The notes beneath the pieces are model-generated. The model did not search any database. It was not told the origin of the DNA and saw nothing but the letters and a program-made list of their open reading frames with translations. This document shows positions 56,044-64,000 of a DNA stretch of 64,000 nt, piece by piece. The translations under genes were made by a program, and so were the position numbers. Source of the stretch: Massilia sp. Root133 (GTDB lineage Bacteria; Pseudomonadota; Gammaproteobacteria; Burkholderiales; Burkholderiaceae_D); the NCBI RefSeq assembly GCF_001426525.1, contig NZ_LMEW01000001.1:4978-68977 (forward strand), in the 5' to 3' direction. The stretch's first letter is position 1, and the number at the start of each line of letters is the position of its first letter.

Positions 56044-59000
56044 ATGATCGAGAAGTCCATACAACGGCGCCGCCAGCGTCGGCAAGTCGTGCTTGGCCTG
56101 AGCGTGCTCGCAGGCCTTATCCAGCAAGCATATGCGCAAGATACCGCAGCGCCGGCCCAGCCCGCGCCGGTCGTCCAGGCCGATACCAACGTCGTCAAGG
56201 TGACCGGCTACCGCGCCAGTCTGCTTTCGTCGGCGAAGGATAAAAAGGAGTCCGTCGGTTTCACGGACACCATCAGCGCCGAAGACATCGGTAAATTCCC
56301 CGACAAGAATATCGCTGAATCGCTGAGCCGTGTGCCGGGCGTGCAAATCGCCCGCGACGTGACGGGCGAGGGCATGAACATCCAGATCCGCGGCCTGGGG
56401 TCGAGCTTTACCAAGATCCTGCTGAACAATGCGCAGATCGCCGTGGCGTCGTCCGGCCCGATCGACGGCGCGAGCACCAACCGCGAAGTCGACCTCGACC
56501 TGCTGCCGACCGACCTGTTCACCAAGCTGACCGTCAGCAAGAGCCCGACGGCCGGCCTGATCGAAGGCGGCGCCGCCGGCGTCGTCAACATGCGCAGCGC
56601 GCGCCCGTTCGACAACCCGGGCACCCACGTGTCGTACAGCGGCACGGCGCAGAAACAGCAGATCGCCGACGGCGTCGGCGGCCGCGGCTCCATCGTGGCC
56701 AGCAAGACCTGGGGCGACACGTTCGGTATCCTGGCCGGCATCGCCGTCAACCGCCAGAAGTCGCGCACGACCGGTTACGAGACCGTCGGCCTGACGAACC
56801 CGAACCTGACGGCAGCCCAGAGCTCCTCGCCGACCCGCAACAGCACCGGCGGCGGCAACTGGACGATCCCGTCCACCGTTCCGGCCGGCGCCGGCGCCGG
56901 CCTTGCGGCGGGCACGCCGATCGACCAGGCGTTCCTGCTCGCGCACAACCCGGGCCTGACGATCGACCAGATCGACAACGCCCTCGTGCCGCGCCTGGGC
57001 CGCTTCATGGATTACTTCGGCACGCGCGACAAGGGCTCGGCCATCCTCAGCGCCGAATGGCGTCCGCTGGAAAACCTGCACTTCTACGTCGACACGCTGT
57101 ACAGCAAGAAGGACGACGACATGCAGCGCATCGCCTACACCTGGGCGGTGCGCAACAATGCAGAGATCCCGCTGAACATGCAGGTGGACAAGAGCGACTG
57201 CACCACGGGTTGCACGGTCACGTCCGGCACGTACGCCAACTCGACCTACTTCATCGAATTCGGCCCGCGCCGCGACCGTACCGACCTGAAGGGCATCAAC
57301 CCGGGCATGGAGTGGAAGATCACCCCGACCCTGAAACTGGAAGCCCAGGCCAACGCCACGAAGTCGACGTTCTCGCACGAAGCACCGACCATCATGCCGA
57401 TCACGGCAGCGGGCAGCGGCCTCGTCACCACGTTCCAGAACAATGGCGGCGTGCCGAGCATTTCGTTCAACAAGGACGTCAACGACCCGGCGAACTTCGT
57501 CTGGGCCGGCGGCCGCGTCAACATCCAGAACGAGCTGCGCGAAACGAGCACGAAAGGCTTCCACACCGACCTGACCTGGGGCGATGCCAAGCTGAACGTC
57601 AAGGCCGGTCTCGCCTACGACGACATCGACCGCCGCATCCGCGGCCAGGACAACTCGGCCGCCTGGCAGGCCGCCGTCTGCGGCAACAACCCGAGCGTCT
57701 TCATCCAGGGTCCGAACGGCGCGCCGCCGTGCGACGGCGCCAGCACGCCGGGCGCCAGCGCCGCCGCGCTGTACCCGGGCTACGGCACCGGCTACACGGC
57801 CGGCCAGACGGCACCGCTCACCTACCAGGGTTCGCTGATTCCGCTGAACAAGCTGGCCTCCTACCTGGTGCAGGGCCCGCACGACCGCCTCGTCGTCGAC
57901 TGGGACCGCTTCCGCAAGGATTCGAACTACGACGCGTACAACTCGAGCGCGCCGGATTCCACGAGCTCGTCGACGGGCGCCAGCTCGGGCTATGTGCGTG
58001 AGCGCACCACCGGCTTCTACACCGAGCTCAACGGCGAAACCAAGCTGTTCAGCTTCCCGGTCCGCTACAACGCCGGCGTACGCTATGTCCGCACCAAGCA
58101 GGAAGTGGGCTCCCTGAACTCGTTCAGCGATCCGCGCAACGCCAGCCTGACGCTGAACGGTTCGAAGTACCCGAACCAGACCGAGTGGGTCTATCAGGAC
58201 ACCACCTACAACAACACGCTGCCGTCGGCCACCGCGGCCATCACGCTGCGCAGCGACATCGTGGCCCGCATCGCGGCGTCGAAGACGATGACCCGTGCGA
58301 ATCCGAACTCGCTGCGTCCGGGCATCAACTTCAGCGGCACGTCGGCCGACGTCGGCACGATCGGCAGCCCGGAACTGAAGCCCTACCTGTCGAACAACAT
58401 CGACCTGGGCATCGACTGGTACACCGGCCGCGAAGGCTATGTGAGCCTGACCGTGTTCCAGAAGAAGGTGAAGGGGTTCACCGTCATCGACAACCTGTCG
58501 ATGCCGTTCTCCGCCCTGGCCGCCTACGGCATCACGTACAACAACCTGATCCCGACGCAGCAGGTGGCGATCAACTCGCGCGGCGGCCCGGACGTGGCCA
58601 CCGTCGTGATGAGCCAGGAACGCAACGCCGGCGGCATCCTGACCGTGCGCGGCCTCGAGATCGGCTGGGTCCAGCCGCTCGACAAGCTGCTGCCGATCAA
58701 GGGCTTCGGCTTCAGCGAGACCGCGACCCTGATCAACCAGAGCGCGAGCGGCGAGGGCACCAACGGCTTCGTGGCGCTGAACGTGCCGAAGAAGAGCAAC
58801 AACTTCGGCTTCTACTACGAGAACCACGGCTACATGGCGCGCATCTCGCACCAGTACCAGCAGGGCAGCCAGAGCGCCAACGCGAACCAGAGCGGCGTGA
58901 CGCTGGCGGCACTGTACGGCCGCTCGTACAAGCAGGCCGACTTCTCGTCCAGCGTGGACCTGGAAGAAGTGCTGAACCGCGACAACTGGCCGACGATCAC

Positions 59001-59121
59001 GTTCGACATCGTCAACCTGAACAAGGCCAAGCGCGAAGGCTACTTCCAGTTCCCGAACGCACAGTTCACGTCGTTCGATCCGGGCCGCACCTTCCAGCTG
59101 GGCGTGCGCGGCAAGTTCTGA
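56044..59121 (+). CDS. TonB-dependent receptor, Xanthomonas/Caulobacter type
   Basis: A 1025-residue outer-membrane importer. After a signal peptide (basic RRRQRRQ, cleavage near AYAQ) comes a TonB-box-like NVVKVTGYRASL, the plug domain (about 60-190; IGKFPDKNIAESLSRVPGVQIARD, IRGLGSSF), and a 22-strand barrel ending in FQLGVRGKF. The opening and the IAESLSRVPGVQI block are typical of the TIGR01782 group, often used for complex carbohydrates. AGGAGA precedes ATG 56044, and the frame upstream to 55921 is the AT-rich leader. A LacI-type operator at its promoter supports a sugar-derived substrate, not proven. Confidence 0.9.
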   Translation: MIEKSIQRRRQRRQVVLGLSVLAGLIQQAYAQDTAAPAQPAPVVQADTNVVKVTGYRASLLSSAKDKKESVGFTDTISAEDIGKFPDKNIAESLSRVPGVQIARDVTGEGMNIQIRGLGSSFTKILLNNAQIAVASSGPIDGASTNREVDLDLLPTDLFTKLTVSKSPTAGLIEGGAAGVVNMRSARPFDNPGTHVSYSGTAQKQQIADGVGGRGSIVASKTWGDTFGILAGIAVNRQKSRTTGYETVGLTNPNLTAAQSSSPTRNSTGGGNWTIPSTVPAGAGAGLAAGTPIDQAFLLAHNPGLTIDQIDNALVPRLGRFMDYFGTRDKGSAILSAEWRPLENLHFYVDTLYSKKDDDMQRIAYTWAVRNNAEIPLNMQVDKSDCTTGCTVTSGTYANSTYFIEFGPRRDRTDLKGINPGMEWKITPTLKLEAQANATKSTFSHEAPTIMPITAAGSGLVTTFQNNGGVPSISFNKDVNDPANFVWAGGRVNIQNELRETSTKGFHTDLTWGDAKLNVKAGLAYDDIDRRIRGQDNSAAWQAAVCGNNPSVFIQGPNGAPPCDGASTPGASAAALYPGYGTGYTAGQTAPLTYQGSLIPLNKLASYLVQGPHDRLVVDWDRFRKDSNYDAYNSSAPDSTSSSTGASSGYVRERTTGFYTELNGETKLFSFPVRYNAGVRYVRTKQEVGSLNSFSDPRNASLTLNGSKYPNQTEWVYQDTTYNNTLPSATAAITLRSDIVARIAASKTMTRANPNSLRPGINFSGTSADVGTIGSPELKPYLSNNIDLGIDWYTGREGYVSLTVFQKKVKGFTVIDNLSMPFSALAAYGITYNNLIPTQQVAINSRGGPDVATVVMSQERNAGGILTVRGLEIGWVQPLDKLLPIKGFGFSETATLINQSASGEGTNGFVALNVPKKSNNFGFYYENHGYMARISHQYQQGSQSANANQSGVTLAALYGRSYKQADFSSSVDLEEVLNRDNWPTITFDIVNLNKAKREGYFQFPNAQFTSFDPGRTFQLGVRGKF

Positions 59122-59151
59122 TCGCTTAGCAGTACCTTTTACGTCCCCTGT

Positions 59152-59200
59152 CCCCGCTTTCGACCGGCATGCAACGCGCCGGTTGCGAGCGGGGCTTTTT
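59152..59200 (+). terminator. Intrinsic terminator of the TonB-dependent receptor gene
   Basis: CCCCGC (59152-59157) pairs with GCGGGG (59189-59194), with a further inner stem CCGGC/GCCGG, followed by CTTTTTCTTTT. It lies 31 bases after the receptor stop. Confidence 0.85.
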
Positions 59201-59309
59201 CTTTTGCGGTAGCTCACACCGCTTCCGTTTTCCCCCGGGGATCCGGAACTGCCGGCCTGGCGTCCCTGTCGAACCGCATATCGACGCAACGACGCGACAG
59301 GAGGCTGGG

Positions 59310-60401
59310 ATGGGGGCACGACTCGTGGAGCTGGTCACGCGCTTCGGCGGCCGGCTGGAAGGCGACCCGGACATCGAAGTGGCGCGCATCGCCCCGCTGG
59401 ACCGCGCGGGCGCCACGGACATCAGCTTTCTCAGTAACAGCCGGCTGCGCGCCGTGGCCGCGCACAGCCGCGCGGCGGCCCTGATCCTGGCGCCGCTCGA
59501 CGAGCCTGAAGTCGCGGCCACGTACGCGGGCGCGCGCATCGTCACGAACAACCCGTACGCGTATTTCGCGCGCACGGCGCAATACCTGTGCGCGCCCGGA
59601 CATACGCCCGCGCCGGGCATCCACCCGACAGCCGCCGTGCACCCGGGGGCACGCGTGGACCCGACTGCCTTCCTCGGTCCGCACGTCACGGTCGAGGAGG
59701 GCGCGGCCATCGGGCCCGGCGCCGTGATCGACGCGGGCTGCTACATCGGCCGCGATGCCAGCGTGGGCGAGGACACGCATTTCTTCGCCAACGTGACCTT
59801 CCACGCGCGCTGCGTCATCGGCGCGCGCGGCATCGTCCACTCCGGCGCCGTGATCGGGGGCGACGGCTTCGGCTTCGCGGTGGATGGCGGCGTCTACATC
59901 AAGATCCCGCAGACGGGCCGCGTCGTCATTGGCGACGACGTCGACATCGGCTCGAACACGGCGGTCGACCGCGGCGCGCTGGACGACACGGTGATCGAGG
60001 ACGGGGTAAAACTCGACAACCTGATCCAGATCGGCCACAACTGCCGCATCGGCGCGCACACGGCGATGGCCGGCTGCGTGGGCGTGGCGGGCAGCGCCAA
60101 CATCGGCCGGCACTGCACGTTCGGCGGCGCCGCGATGATCAACGGCCATATCGACATCGTCGACAACGTCCACGTCACGGCCGGCACGCTGGTGCCGAAC
60201 TCGATCACGGCACCGGGGCGCTACACGGGGTTTTATCCGATGGCGCCGAATGCGGAGTGGGAACGCAACGCGGCGCTGCTGCGCAACCTGTCGGCGATGC
60301 GCGAGAAGATCAAGGCGCTCGAGCGGGCGGTGAAGGTGCTGGGTGGCGAGCAGACGGGACAGTCATCCCGCGATGCGTCCGCGCTTACCCGCAGCTCTTG
60401 A
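59310..60401 (+). CDS. lpxD: UDP-3-O-acylglucosamine N-acyltransferase (LpxD)
   Basis: A 363-residue left-handed beta-helix enzyme of lipid A synthesis that adds the N-linked acyl chain. The N-terminal uridine-binding domain (about 1-100), hexapeptide repeats (about 105-320), the catalytic His in LIQIGHNCRIGAHTAMAG, and a C-terminal helix (AEWERNAALLRNLSAMREKIKALERA) are all present. ATG 59310 follows AGGAGG. It lies apart from the usual bamA-lpxD-fabZ-lpxA cluster, so it may be a second copy. Its last 17 bases overlap the convergent SPOR gene. Confidence 0.92.
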   Translation: MGARLVELVTRFGGRLEGDPDIEVARIAPLDRAGATDISFLSNSRLRAVAAHSRAAALILAPLDEPEVAATYAGARIVTNNPYAYFARTAQYLCAPGHTPAPGIHPTAAVHPGARVDPTAFLGPHVTVEEGAAIGPGAVIDAGCYIGRDASVGEDTHFFANVTFHARCVIGARGIVHSGAVIGGDGFGFAVDGGVYIKIPQTGRVVIGDDVDIGSNTAVDRGALDDTVIEDGVKLDNLIQIGHNCRIGAHTAMAGCVGVAGSANIGRHCTFGGAAMINGHIDIVDNVHVTAGTLVPNSITAPGRYTGFYPMAPNAEWERNAALLRNLSAMREKIKALERAVKVLGGEQTGQSSRDASALTRSS

Positions 60402-61143
60402 CGTCCGCCCCGTCATAACGTTCGGCAAAGCCCTCGATGCGCTTGCGGGTCGCCGCATCGAGTCCGCGCACGCGGTAGACGTAGTGCGTCGTCTGCGGCC
60501 CGCGCGGCGCGATGCGCGCCGAGTGGACGCCCTGCTTGCCCAGTTGCGCGAGCATCGCCTGGGCGCCGTTCTCGGTCTTGAACACGCCCAGCGAGATCGC
60601 GTACTTTAAAGGAGAGTCGCCCTGCAAGACGTAAAAATTGGTCACGCCCAGGTTGCGTAGTTCGGCGGCCTTGCGGTCGGCCGCTTCCTTGCTGCCTTGC
60701 GTCGGGATGTGCACGAGCCAGCTGCTGACGTCCTGGGCCTGGATGGTCTGGCGCGACTGGCGGTCGCCGAGGTCCAGCGCGGCGAGGCGCGCTTCGAAGC
60801 GGCGGGCGTCGGTGGAATTGAACGGGCCGATTTCCGTGCACGCATAGGCAGGGGCCGGAGCGGGGGCCGACGGCGCGCTGGCAGGTGCAGGCGCGCTTGC
60901 CGCAGCGCTTGCCGACGCGGTGACGTCCGCCGCATCGCCACCCGCCGGCGGGGCGGCAGCCTTCGCGGCGGCCTCGGCCTGGTCGCGCGTCAGCAGGGTC
61001 ATCCTGGCCGTGTTGAACTGGCGCTTCAGGCGTGCCGGTTCGTGCTCGTTGCTCCTGGCGGTGCCGAGCAGGCCTTGGGCATACGCGAACAGGGCGGCGT
61101 TCAGGAATAGCAGGGACCAGAAGGCGAGTCGTAGCACGAGCAT
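60385..61143 (-). CDS. SPOR domain-containing protein
   Basis: A 252-residue protein with an N-terminal membrane helix (MLVLRLAFWSLLFLNAALFAYAQ), an Ala/Pro-rich linker (about 65-110) and a C-terminal SPOR domain (about 150-225; SWLVHIPTQGSKEAADRKAAELR, ISLGVFKTENGAQAML) that binds septal glycan. ATG 61141-61143 follows TGAGGA. It is the last gene of dsbA-SDR-birA-coaX-SPOR and starts 4 bases after coaX ends. A role in cell division is inferred from the domain. Confidence 0.88.
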   Translation of the reverse strand: MLVLRLAFWSLLFLNAALFAYAQGLLGTARSNEHEPARLKRQFNTARMTLLTRDQAEAAAKAAAPPAGGDAADVTASASAAASAPAPASAPSAPAPAPAYACTEIGPFNSTDARRFEARLAALDLGDRQSRQTIQAQDVSSWLVHIPTQGSKEAADRKAAELRNLGVTNFYVLQGDSPLKYAISLGVFKTENGAQAMLAQLGKQGVHSARIAPRGPQTTHYVYRVRGLDAATRKRIEGFAERYDGADVKSCG

Positions 61144-61147
61144 GTCC

Positions 61148-61900
61148 TCAAGCGGGAGCAGAGTCGGAAGCAAGGAAGGGTGCGGCCGCATGCAGGCCCA
61201 CCAGCACAATATTATCCAGCATCCAGTGCGGGACGGACAGGAGAGGGGCCACGCTGGCCGCCGCGCCGCCGGAGACGATGCACAGGTCGGCCGGCAGGGC
61301 CGCGCAGGCGCGTTCGATCGCGCCCGCCTGCGCGGCCAGGCAGCCGGACAGGATGGCGTCGCTCGTGTGGTCCGCAAAGGTCGCCGGCGTCGCGCCCGGC
61401 ACCACCTGCGGCAACTGGGCCGTGCCGCGCGCCAGCGCGCCCAGCATCAGGCCCAGGCCCGGCAGGATCATCCCGCCGAGGAAGTCGCCGGCGGCGCTGA
61501 CGGCATCCACCGTCGTCGCCGTGCCGCACGTGGCCACGACGAGGTTCTTGCCGGGGGCGACGCAGCGTGCGCCGAGGGCGGCGGCGAAGCGGTCGCTGCC
61601 CAGTTGCGTGGGATTGCGGTAGCGGTTGCGCAGGCCTTTCAATTCCGCGCGCGACGTGAACCATGTGGGCGGCGCCGGCAGCAGCGGGGCGAGCAGGGCC
61701 GTCAGCTGGGCCTCCATCGCGTGGCCCGCCACGTTCGAGACGATCGCGCGCGCAAGCCCCTGGCCCGCCCACGCGGCCTGCAGGCGCTCCAGTTCCGCAT
61801 GCGGCACGGCGCCGTGCGCGGTCCAGTCGCCCGGCGCGGCGTCAGGGGCCGCGATGGCCCATTTGATCCTTGTGTTACCAGCATCGACGAGCAGCAGCAT
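61148..61900 (-). CDS. coaX: Type III pantothenate kinase
   Basis: A 250-residue ASKHA-fold kinase that phosphorylates pantothenate, the first step of coenzyme A synthesis. Motifs: LLLVDAGNTRIKWAI (phosphate 1, residues 2-16), GSDRFAAALGA (pantothenate-binding region), TCGTATTVD and LGGMILPGLGLML. Its birA neighbour upstream is a common arrangement in Betaproteobacteria. Confidence 0.95.
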   Translation of the reverse strand: MLLLVDAGNTRIKWAIAAPDAAPGDWTAHGAVPHAELERLQAAWAGQGLARAIVSNVAGHAMEAQLTALLAPLLPAPPTWFTSRAELKGLRNRYRNPTQLGSDRFAAALGARCVAPGKNLVVATCGTATTVDAVSAAGDFLGGMILPGLGLMLGALARGTAQLPQVVPGATPATFADHTSDAILSGCLAAQAGAIERACAALPADLCIVSGGAAASVAPLLSVPHWMLDNIVLVGLHAAAPFLASDSAPA

Positions 61901-61915
61901 TTGACCTCCCGGACA

Positions 61916-62680
61916 TCAATCCTTCGTGCGCAGCGATACGTCGCCGGCCACGATCGTCACACGACCGGCCGCGGTGTCGAGCATCAGCCGCCCCGTGTCG
62001 TCCACGCCGGCAGCGAGGCCCTCGTGCTGCACCTCGCCGCGGTCGAGCAGGACGACCGGCCGGCCCTGCCACGCGTGCAGCGTGTTCCAGCGCGCGACGA
62101 AGGCGGCGAACCCGTCGCGCGCGAACAGCGCCAGCGCCTCGGCCAGGCCGTCGAGCAGCGTGGCCATCAGCTCGTCGCGGTCCATGCGCGCGAGCCACGG
62201 CATCGCGGCGGCGCTGCGGCCGATCCTGTCTTCGAGTGTGTCCGGCATCACGAGGTTCACGCCGATGCCGACGATGGTCCACGCGGCGCCGTCCGCCGCC
62301 ACCTGCGTCTCGACGAGGATGCCGGCCAGCTTGTCGCCGTCCTTGAGCACGTCGTTCGGCCATTTCAGCTGCACGCTCTGGCCGAGTCGGCCGAGCGTTT
62401 CCGCCAGCGCGACACCGATCGCGAGCGGCAGGCCGGCCAGGCCGCGCAGCCCGCCGGCGAAGGGCCAGGCCAGCGAGAACGTCAGCGAGTGACCCGGTTC
62501 GGACAGCCAGCTGCGTCCCGCGCGGCCGCGGCCCGCCGTCTGGTGTTCGGCGACGAGCAGCACGGGTGCCGTCAACCGGGGCGCGCGCGCCAGCAGGTCG
62601 GCATTCGTCGACCCCGTTTCCGCCACCACCTCGACGGCGACGCCGGCGCGCGACAGCGCCATGATGCGGTCGGCGTTCAT
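61916..62680 (-). CDS. birA: Biotin-[acetyl-CoA-carboxylase] ligase
   Basis: A 254-residue enzyme that attaches biotin to acetyl-CoA carboxylase. It has ETGSTNADLLARA, the biotinyl-AMP loop GRGRAGRSW, VQLKWPNDVLKDGDKLAGILVE and a C-terminal SH3-like domain. It lacks the N-terminal helix-turn-helix of Escherichia coli BirA, so it should not act as a repressor. The start ATG 62678-62680 overlaps the stop of the SDR gene (ATGA). Confidence 0.94.
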   Translation of the reverse strand: MNADRIMALSRAGVAVEVVAETGSTNADLLARAPRLTAPVLLVAEHQTAGRGRAGRSWLSEPGHSLTFSLAWPFAGGLRGLAGLPLAIGVALAETLGRLGQSVQLKWPNDVLKDGDKLAGILVETQVAADGAAWTIVGIGVNLVMPDTLEDRIGRSAAAMPWLARMDRDELMATLLDGLAEALALFARDGFAAFVARWNTLHAWQGRPVVLLDRGEVQHEGLAAGVDDTGRLMLDTAAGRVTIVAGDVSLRTKD

Positions 62681-63471
62681 GGCGCCACCTTGCCGGATTT
62701 GGTCGGCGCGTGCGCGAATAGCGCGTCGAACAGGACGTTGGGCAGTAGGCGCAGGACCTTGGCGACGACGCCCATCGGCCACGGGATCACGCGGTAGCTC
62801 GTGCCGGCGTCGATGGCGCGGGCGGCCGCGGCCGCGAAGCGGTCCACGGGCATCAGGAAGGGCATGGGAAAACGGTTCTGGCGGGTCATCGGTGTGTCGA
62901 TGTAGCCGGGCGCGATGGTCACGACCCGGATACCGTGGGGTTGCAATTCGAGGCGGAGCGATTCCGCATAGGTGTGCACGGCGGACTTCGACGCGCAGTA
63001 GGCGCCGGCGCCCTTCATGCCGCGGATGCCGGCCACGCTGCCGATGGCGACGAGGCGGCGCGGGCCGCGGTCGTTGACTTCCCTGCGTTTCATCGTCTCG
63101 ACGAACGGCGCGAACGTGGCGACGGTGGCCGTCACGTTGATGGCGAAGATCTCGGCGAACCGGGACAAATCGTCGGGCCGTTCGGTCAGCGTCCCGGCCG
63201 AGACCCCGGCGCTGGCGATGACGATGTCGGCGCCGCCTTCACGCGCGATGAAGTCGGCGGCGGCCGCAGCCAGTGCCGCATGGTCCGTCACGTCGACGGC
63301 GTAGATGTGGTGAGCGGTGGAGAAGGGCAGCGCGTGCAGGGCATCCGCGCGGCGGCCCAGCAGGCCGAGGATGGCGCCGCGCGCCGCGTACTCGCGCGCC
63401 AGGGCGGCGCCGATGCCGCTGGACGCGCCCGTGATGAATACGCGCAGCCGGCGGCGCCGCGCCGCGGTCAT
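62677..63471 (-). CDS. SDR family oxidoreductase
   Basis: A 264-residue short-chain dehydrogenase/reductase. The cofactor motif TGASSGIG is at about residues 14-21, followed by a basic GRRAD, ASAG in place of NNAG, Ser in AIGSVAG and the catalytic YCASK at about 160-164. The C-terminal hydrophobic RVIPWPMGVVAKVLRLLP resembles membrane-associated members. The start overlaps the dsbA stop (ATGA), and the stop overlaps the birA start. The substrate is unknown. Confidence 0.9.
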   Translation of the reverse strand: MTAARRRRLRVFITGASSGIGAALAREYAARGAILGLLGRRADALHALPFSTAHHIYAVDVTDHAALAAAAADFIAREGGADIVIASAGVSAGTLTERPDDLSRFAEIFAINVTATVATFAPFVETMKRREVNDRGPRRLVAIGSVAGIRGMKGAGAYCASKSAVHTYAESLRLELQPHGIRVVTIAPGYIDTPMTRQNRFPMPFLMPVDRFAAAAARAIDAGTSYRVIPWPMGVVAKVLRLLPNVLFDALFAHAPTKSGKVAP

Positions 63472-64000
63472 TTCCTGTCCGCTTTCGCTTTCGCGACGAG
63501 GAAGTCCATCACTTGCAGGGCCGTCTGCTGTTGCTGCGCTTCCGTCGTGCCCTCGGGCGCGCCGGCGCCCGCGTGCGACGGCGACGTGACAAAGCGGCCG
63601 TCGACGACGACGAGCGGCCAGCGGTCCACGCCGTACGAATCCATCATCGCGCCAGCGCGGCGCAGCTTCGCCTGGATGCCGAACGAGCGGTACGTGTCGA
63701 CGAATTTCGCGCGGTCGATACCGTTCTGCGCCACCCAGTCGAACACCTGCTCGTCGCTGGACAGGCGCAGGTGCTGCTGGTGCATGGCGTCGAACACCTT
63801 CTGGTGGTACTGGTTCAGCAGGCCCATCGCGTCGAGCGTGTAGAACAGGCGCTGCTGCGGCAGCACGCTGGCGCCGCCCTGGATGTGGACGCGCTTGAAC
63901 ACGATGTTGTCGCCCTGCTTTTTGACCCACGCTTCGAGCGCGGGCTCGAATGCGTAGCAGTGCGGGCAGTAGTAGGCGAAGAACTCGATGACTTCGACCT
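63468..64000 (-). CDS. dsbA: Thiol:disulfide interchange protein DsbA, N-terminus beyond the window
   Basis: The C-terminal 177 codons of a periplasmic disulfide oxidase; the gene runs off the right edge. The active site CPHC is visible in VIEFFAYYCPHCYAF, encoded just inside the window end, and the cis-Pro lies in DRWPLVVVDGRFV. A helical insert (about 80 residues) follows the active site as in DsbA. It is the first visible gene of the minus-strand operon that continues with the SDR, birA, coaX and SPOR genes. Confidence 0.92.
   Translation of the reverse strand, partial: VEVIEFFAYYCPHCYAFEPALEAWVKKQGDNIVFKRVHIQGGASVLPQQRLFYTLDAMGLLNQYHQKVFDAMHQQHLRLSSDEQVFDWVAQNGIDRAKFVDTYRSFGIQAKLRRAGAMMDSYGVDRWPLVVVDGRFVTSPSHAGAGAPEGTTEAQQQQTALQVMDFLVAKAKADRK

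Noticed and set aside
55957..59319. A 1120-residue minus-strand open frame opposite the TonB-dependent receptor
   Set aside because: No recognisable motif, composition typical of an antisense shadow; the plus strand encodes a complete receptor.

Overview
The window looks like a chromosomal segment of a high-GC betaproteobacterium of the family Oxalobacteraceae, most likely the Massilia/Telluria/Duganella group. This rests on strongly G/C-ending codons, the gene content (proteobacterial-type GshA, metX-metW, gatCAB beside mreBCD-mrdA-rodA-rlpA, a dsbA/birA/coaX/SPOR block) and intergenic GGGGTCAGAGCCC-type inverted repeats. The genus is inferred. No rRNA, tRNA, CRISPR array, insertion sequence or prophage was seen.

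Layout. 1-3.5 kb: end of an upstream transcription unit, a GGDEF remnant, a DUF1840 gene and a lipoprotein/ABC-exporter operon. 3.5-8.8 kb: an SDR enzyme divergent from a GlxA-type AraC regulator, an MFS exporter with a ribosome-site-masking hairpin, comM and a small membrane protein. 8.8-11.5 kb: a histidine-rich outer-membrane protein divergent from a cupredoxin-fused copper nitrite reductase. 11.5-14.7 kb: ubiK, then a nitrogen operon (TorF-like porin, glnK, amtB) behind a clear sigma-54/NtrC promoter. 14.7-24.2 kb: gshA, a methyltransferase, gshB with a permease-less PTS (EIIA-Man, HPr, EI), metX-metW, an M48 protease and a pseudouridine synthase. 24.3-30.7 kb: one gene for a 2127-residue tandem Ig-like protein. 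30.8-36.3 kb: xthA, a MEDS/PAS hybrid histidine kinase, and a truncated paralogue of it that runs in frame, without a stop codon, into pyrE. 36.3-39.6 kb: a four-gene, translationally coupled operon (small membrane protein, Lgt-like protein, Sel1/TPR-like lipoprotein, Tes/MJ0619-like radical SAM enzyme). 39.6-44.9 kb: GST/TetR pair and a Yip1-MacA-MacB-like export operon. 45-48.3 kb: gatCAB. 48.5-55.6 kb: the rod-shape operon. 55.6-60.4 kb: a large TonB-dependent receptor behind a LacI-type operator, and an lpxD standing alone. 60.4-64 kb: dsbA, SDR, birA, coaX and a SPOR gene on the minus strand, running off the right edge.

How it fits together. Most of the window is housekeeping: glutathione and methionine synthesis, nitrogen sensing, tRNA-dependent amidation and cell elongation. 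The most unusual parts are the Lgt-like/radical SAM operon, which may modify membrane lipids or lipoproteins by radical chemistry (inference), and the MEDS-PAS-PyrE readthrough frame, which is either a decayed kinase fused to pyrE or a true sensor-enzyme fusion.
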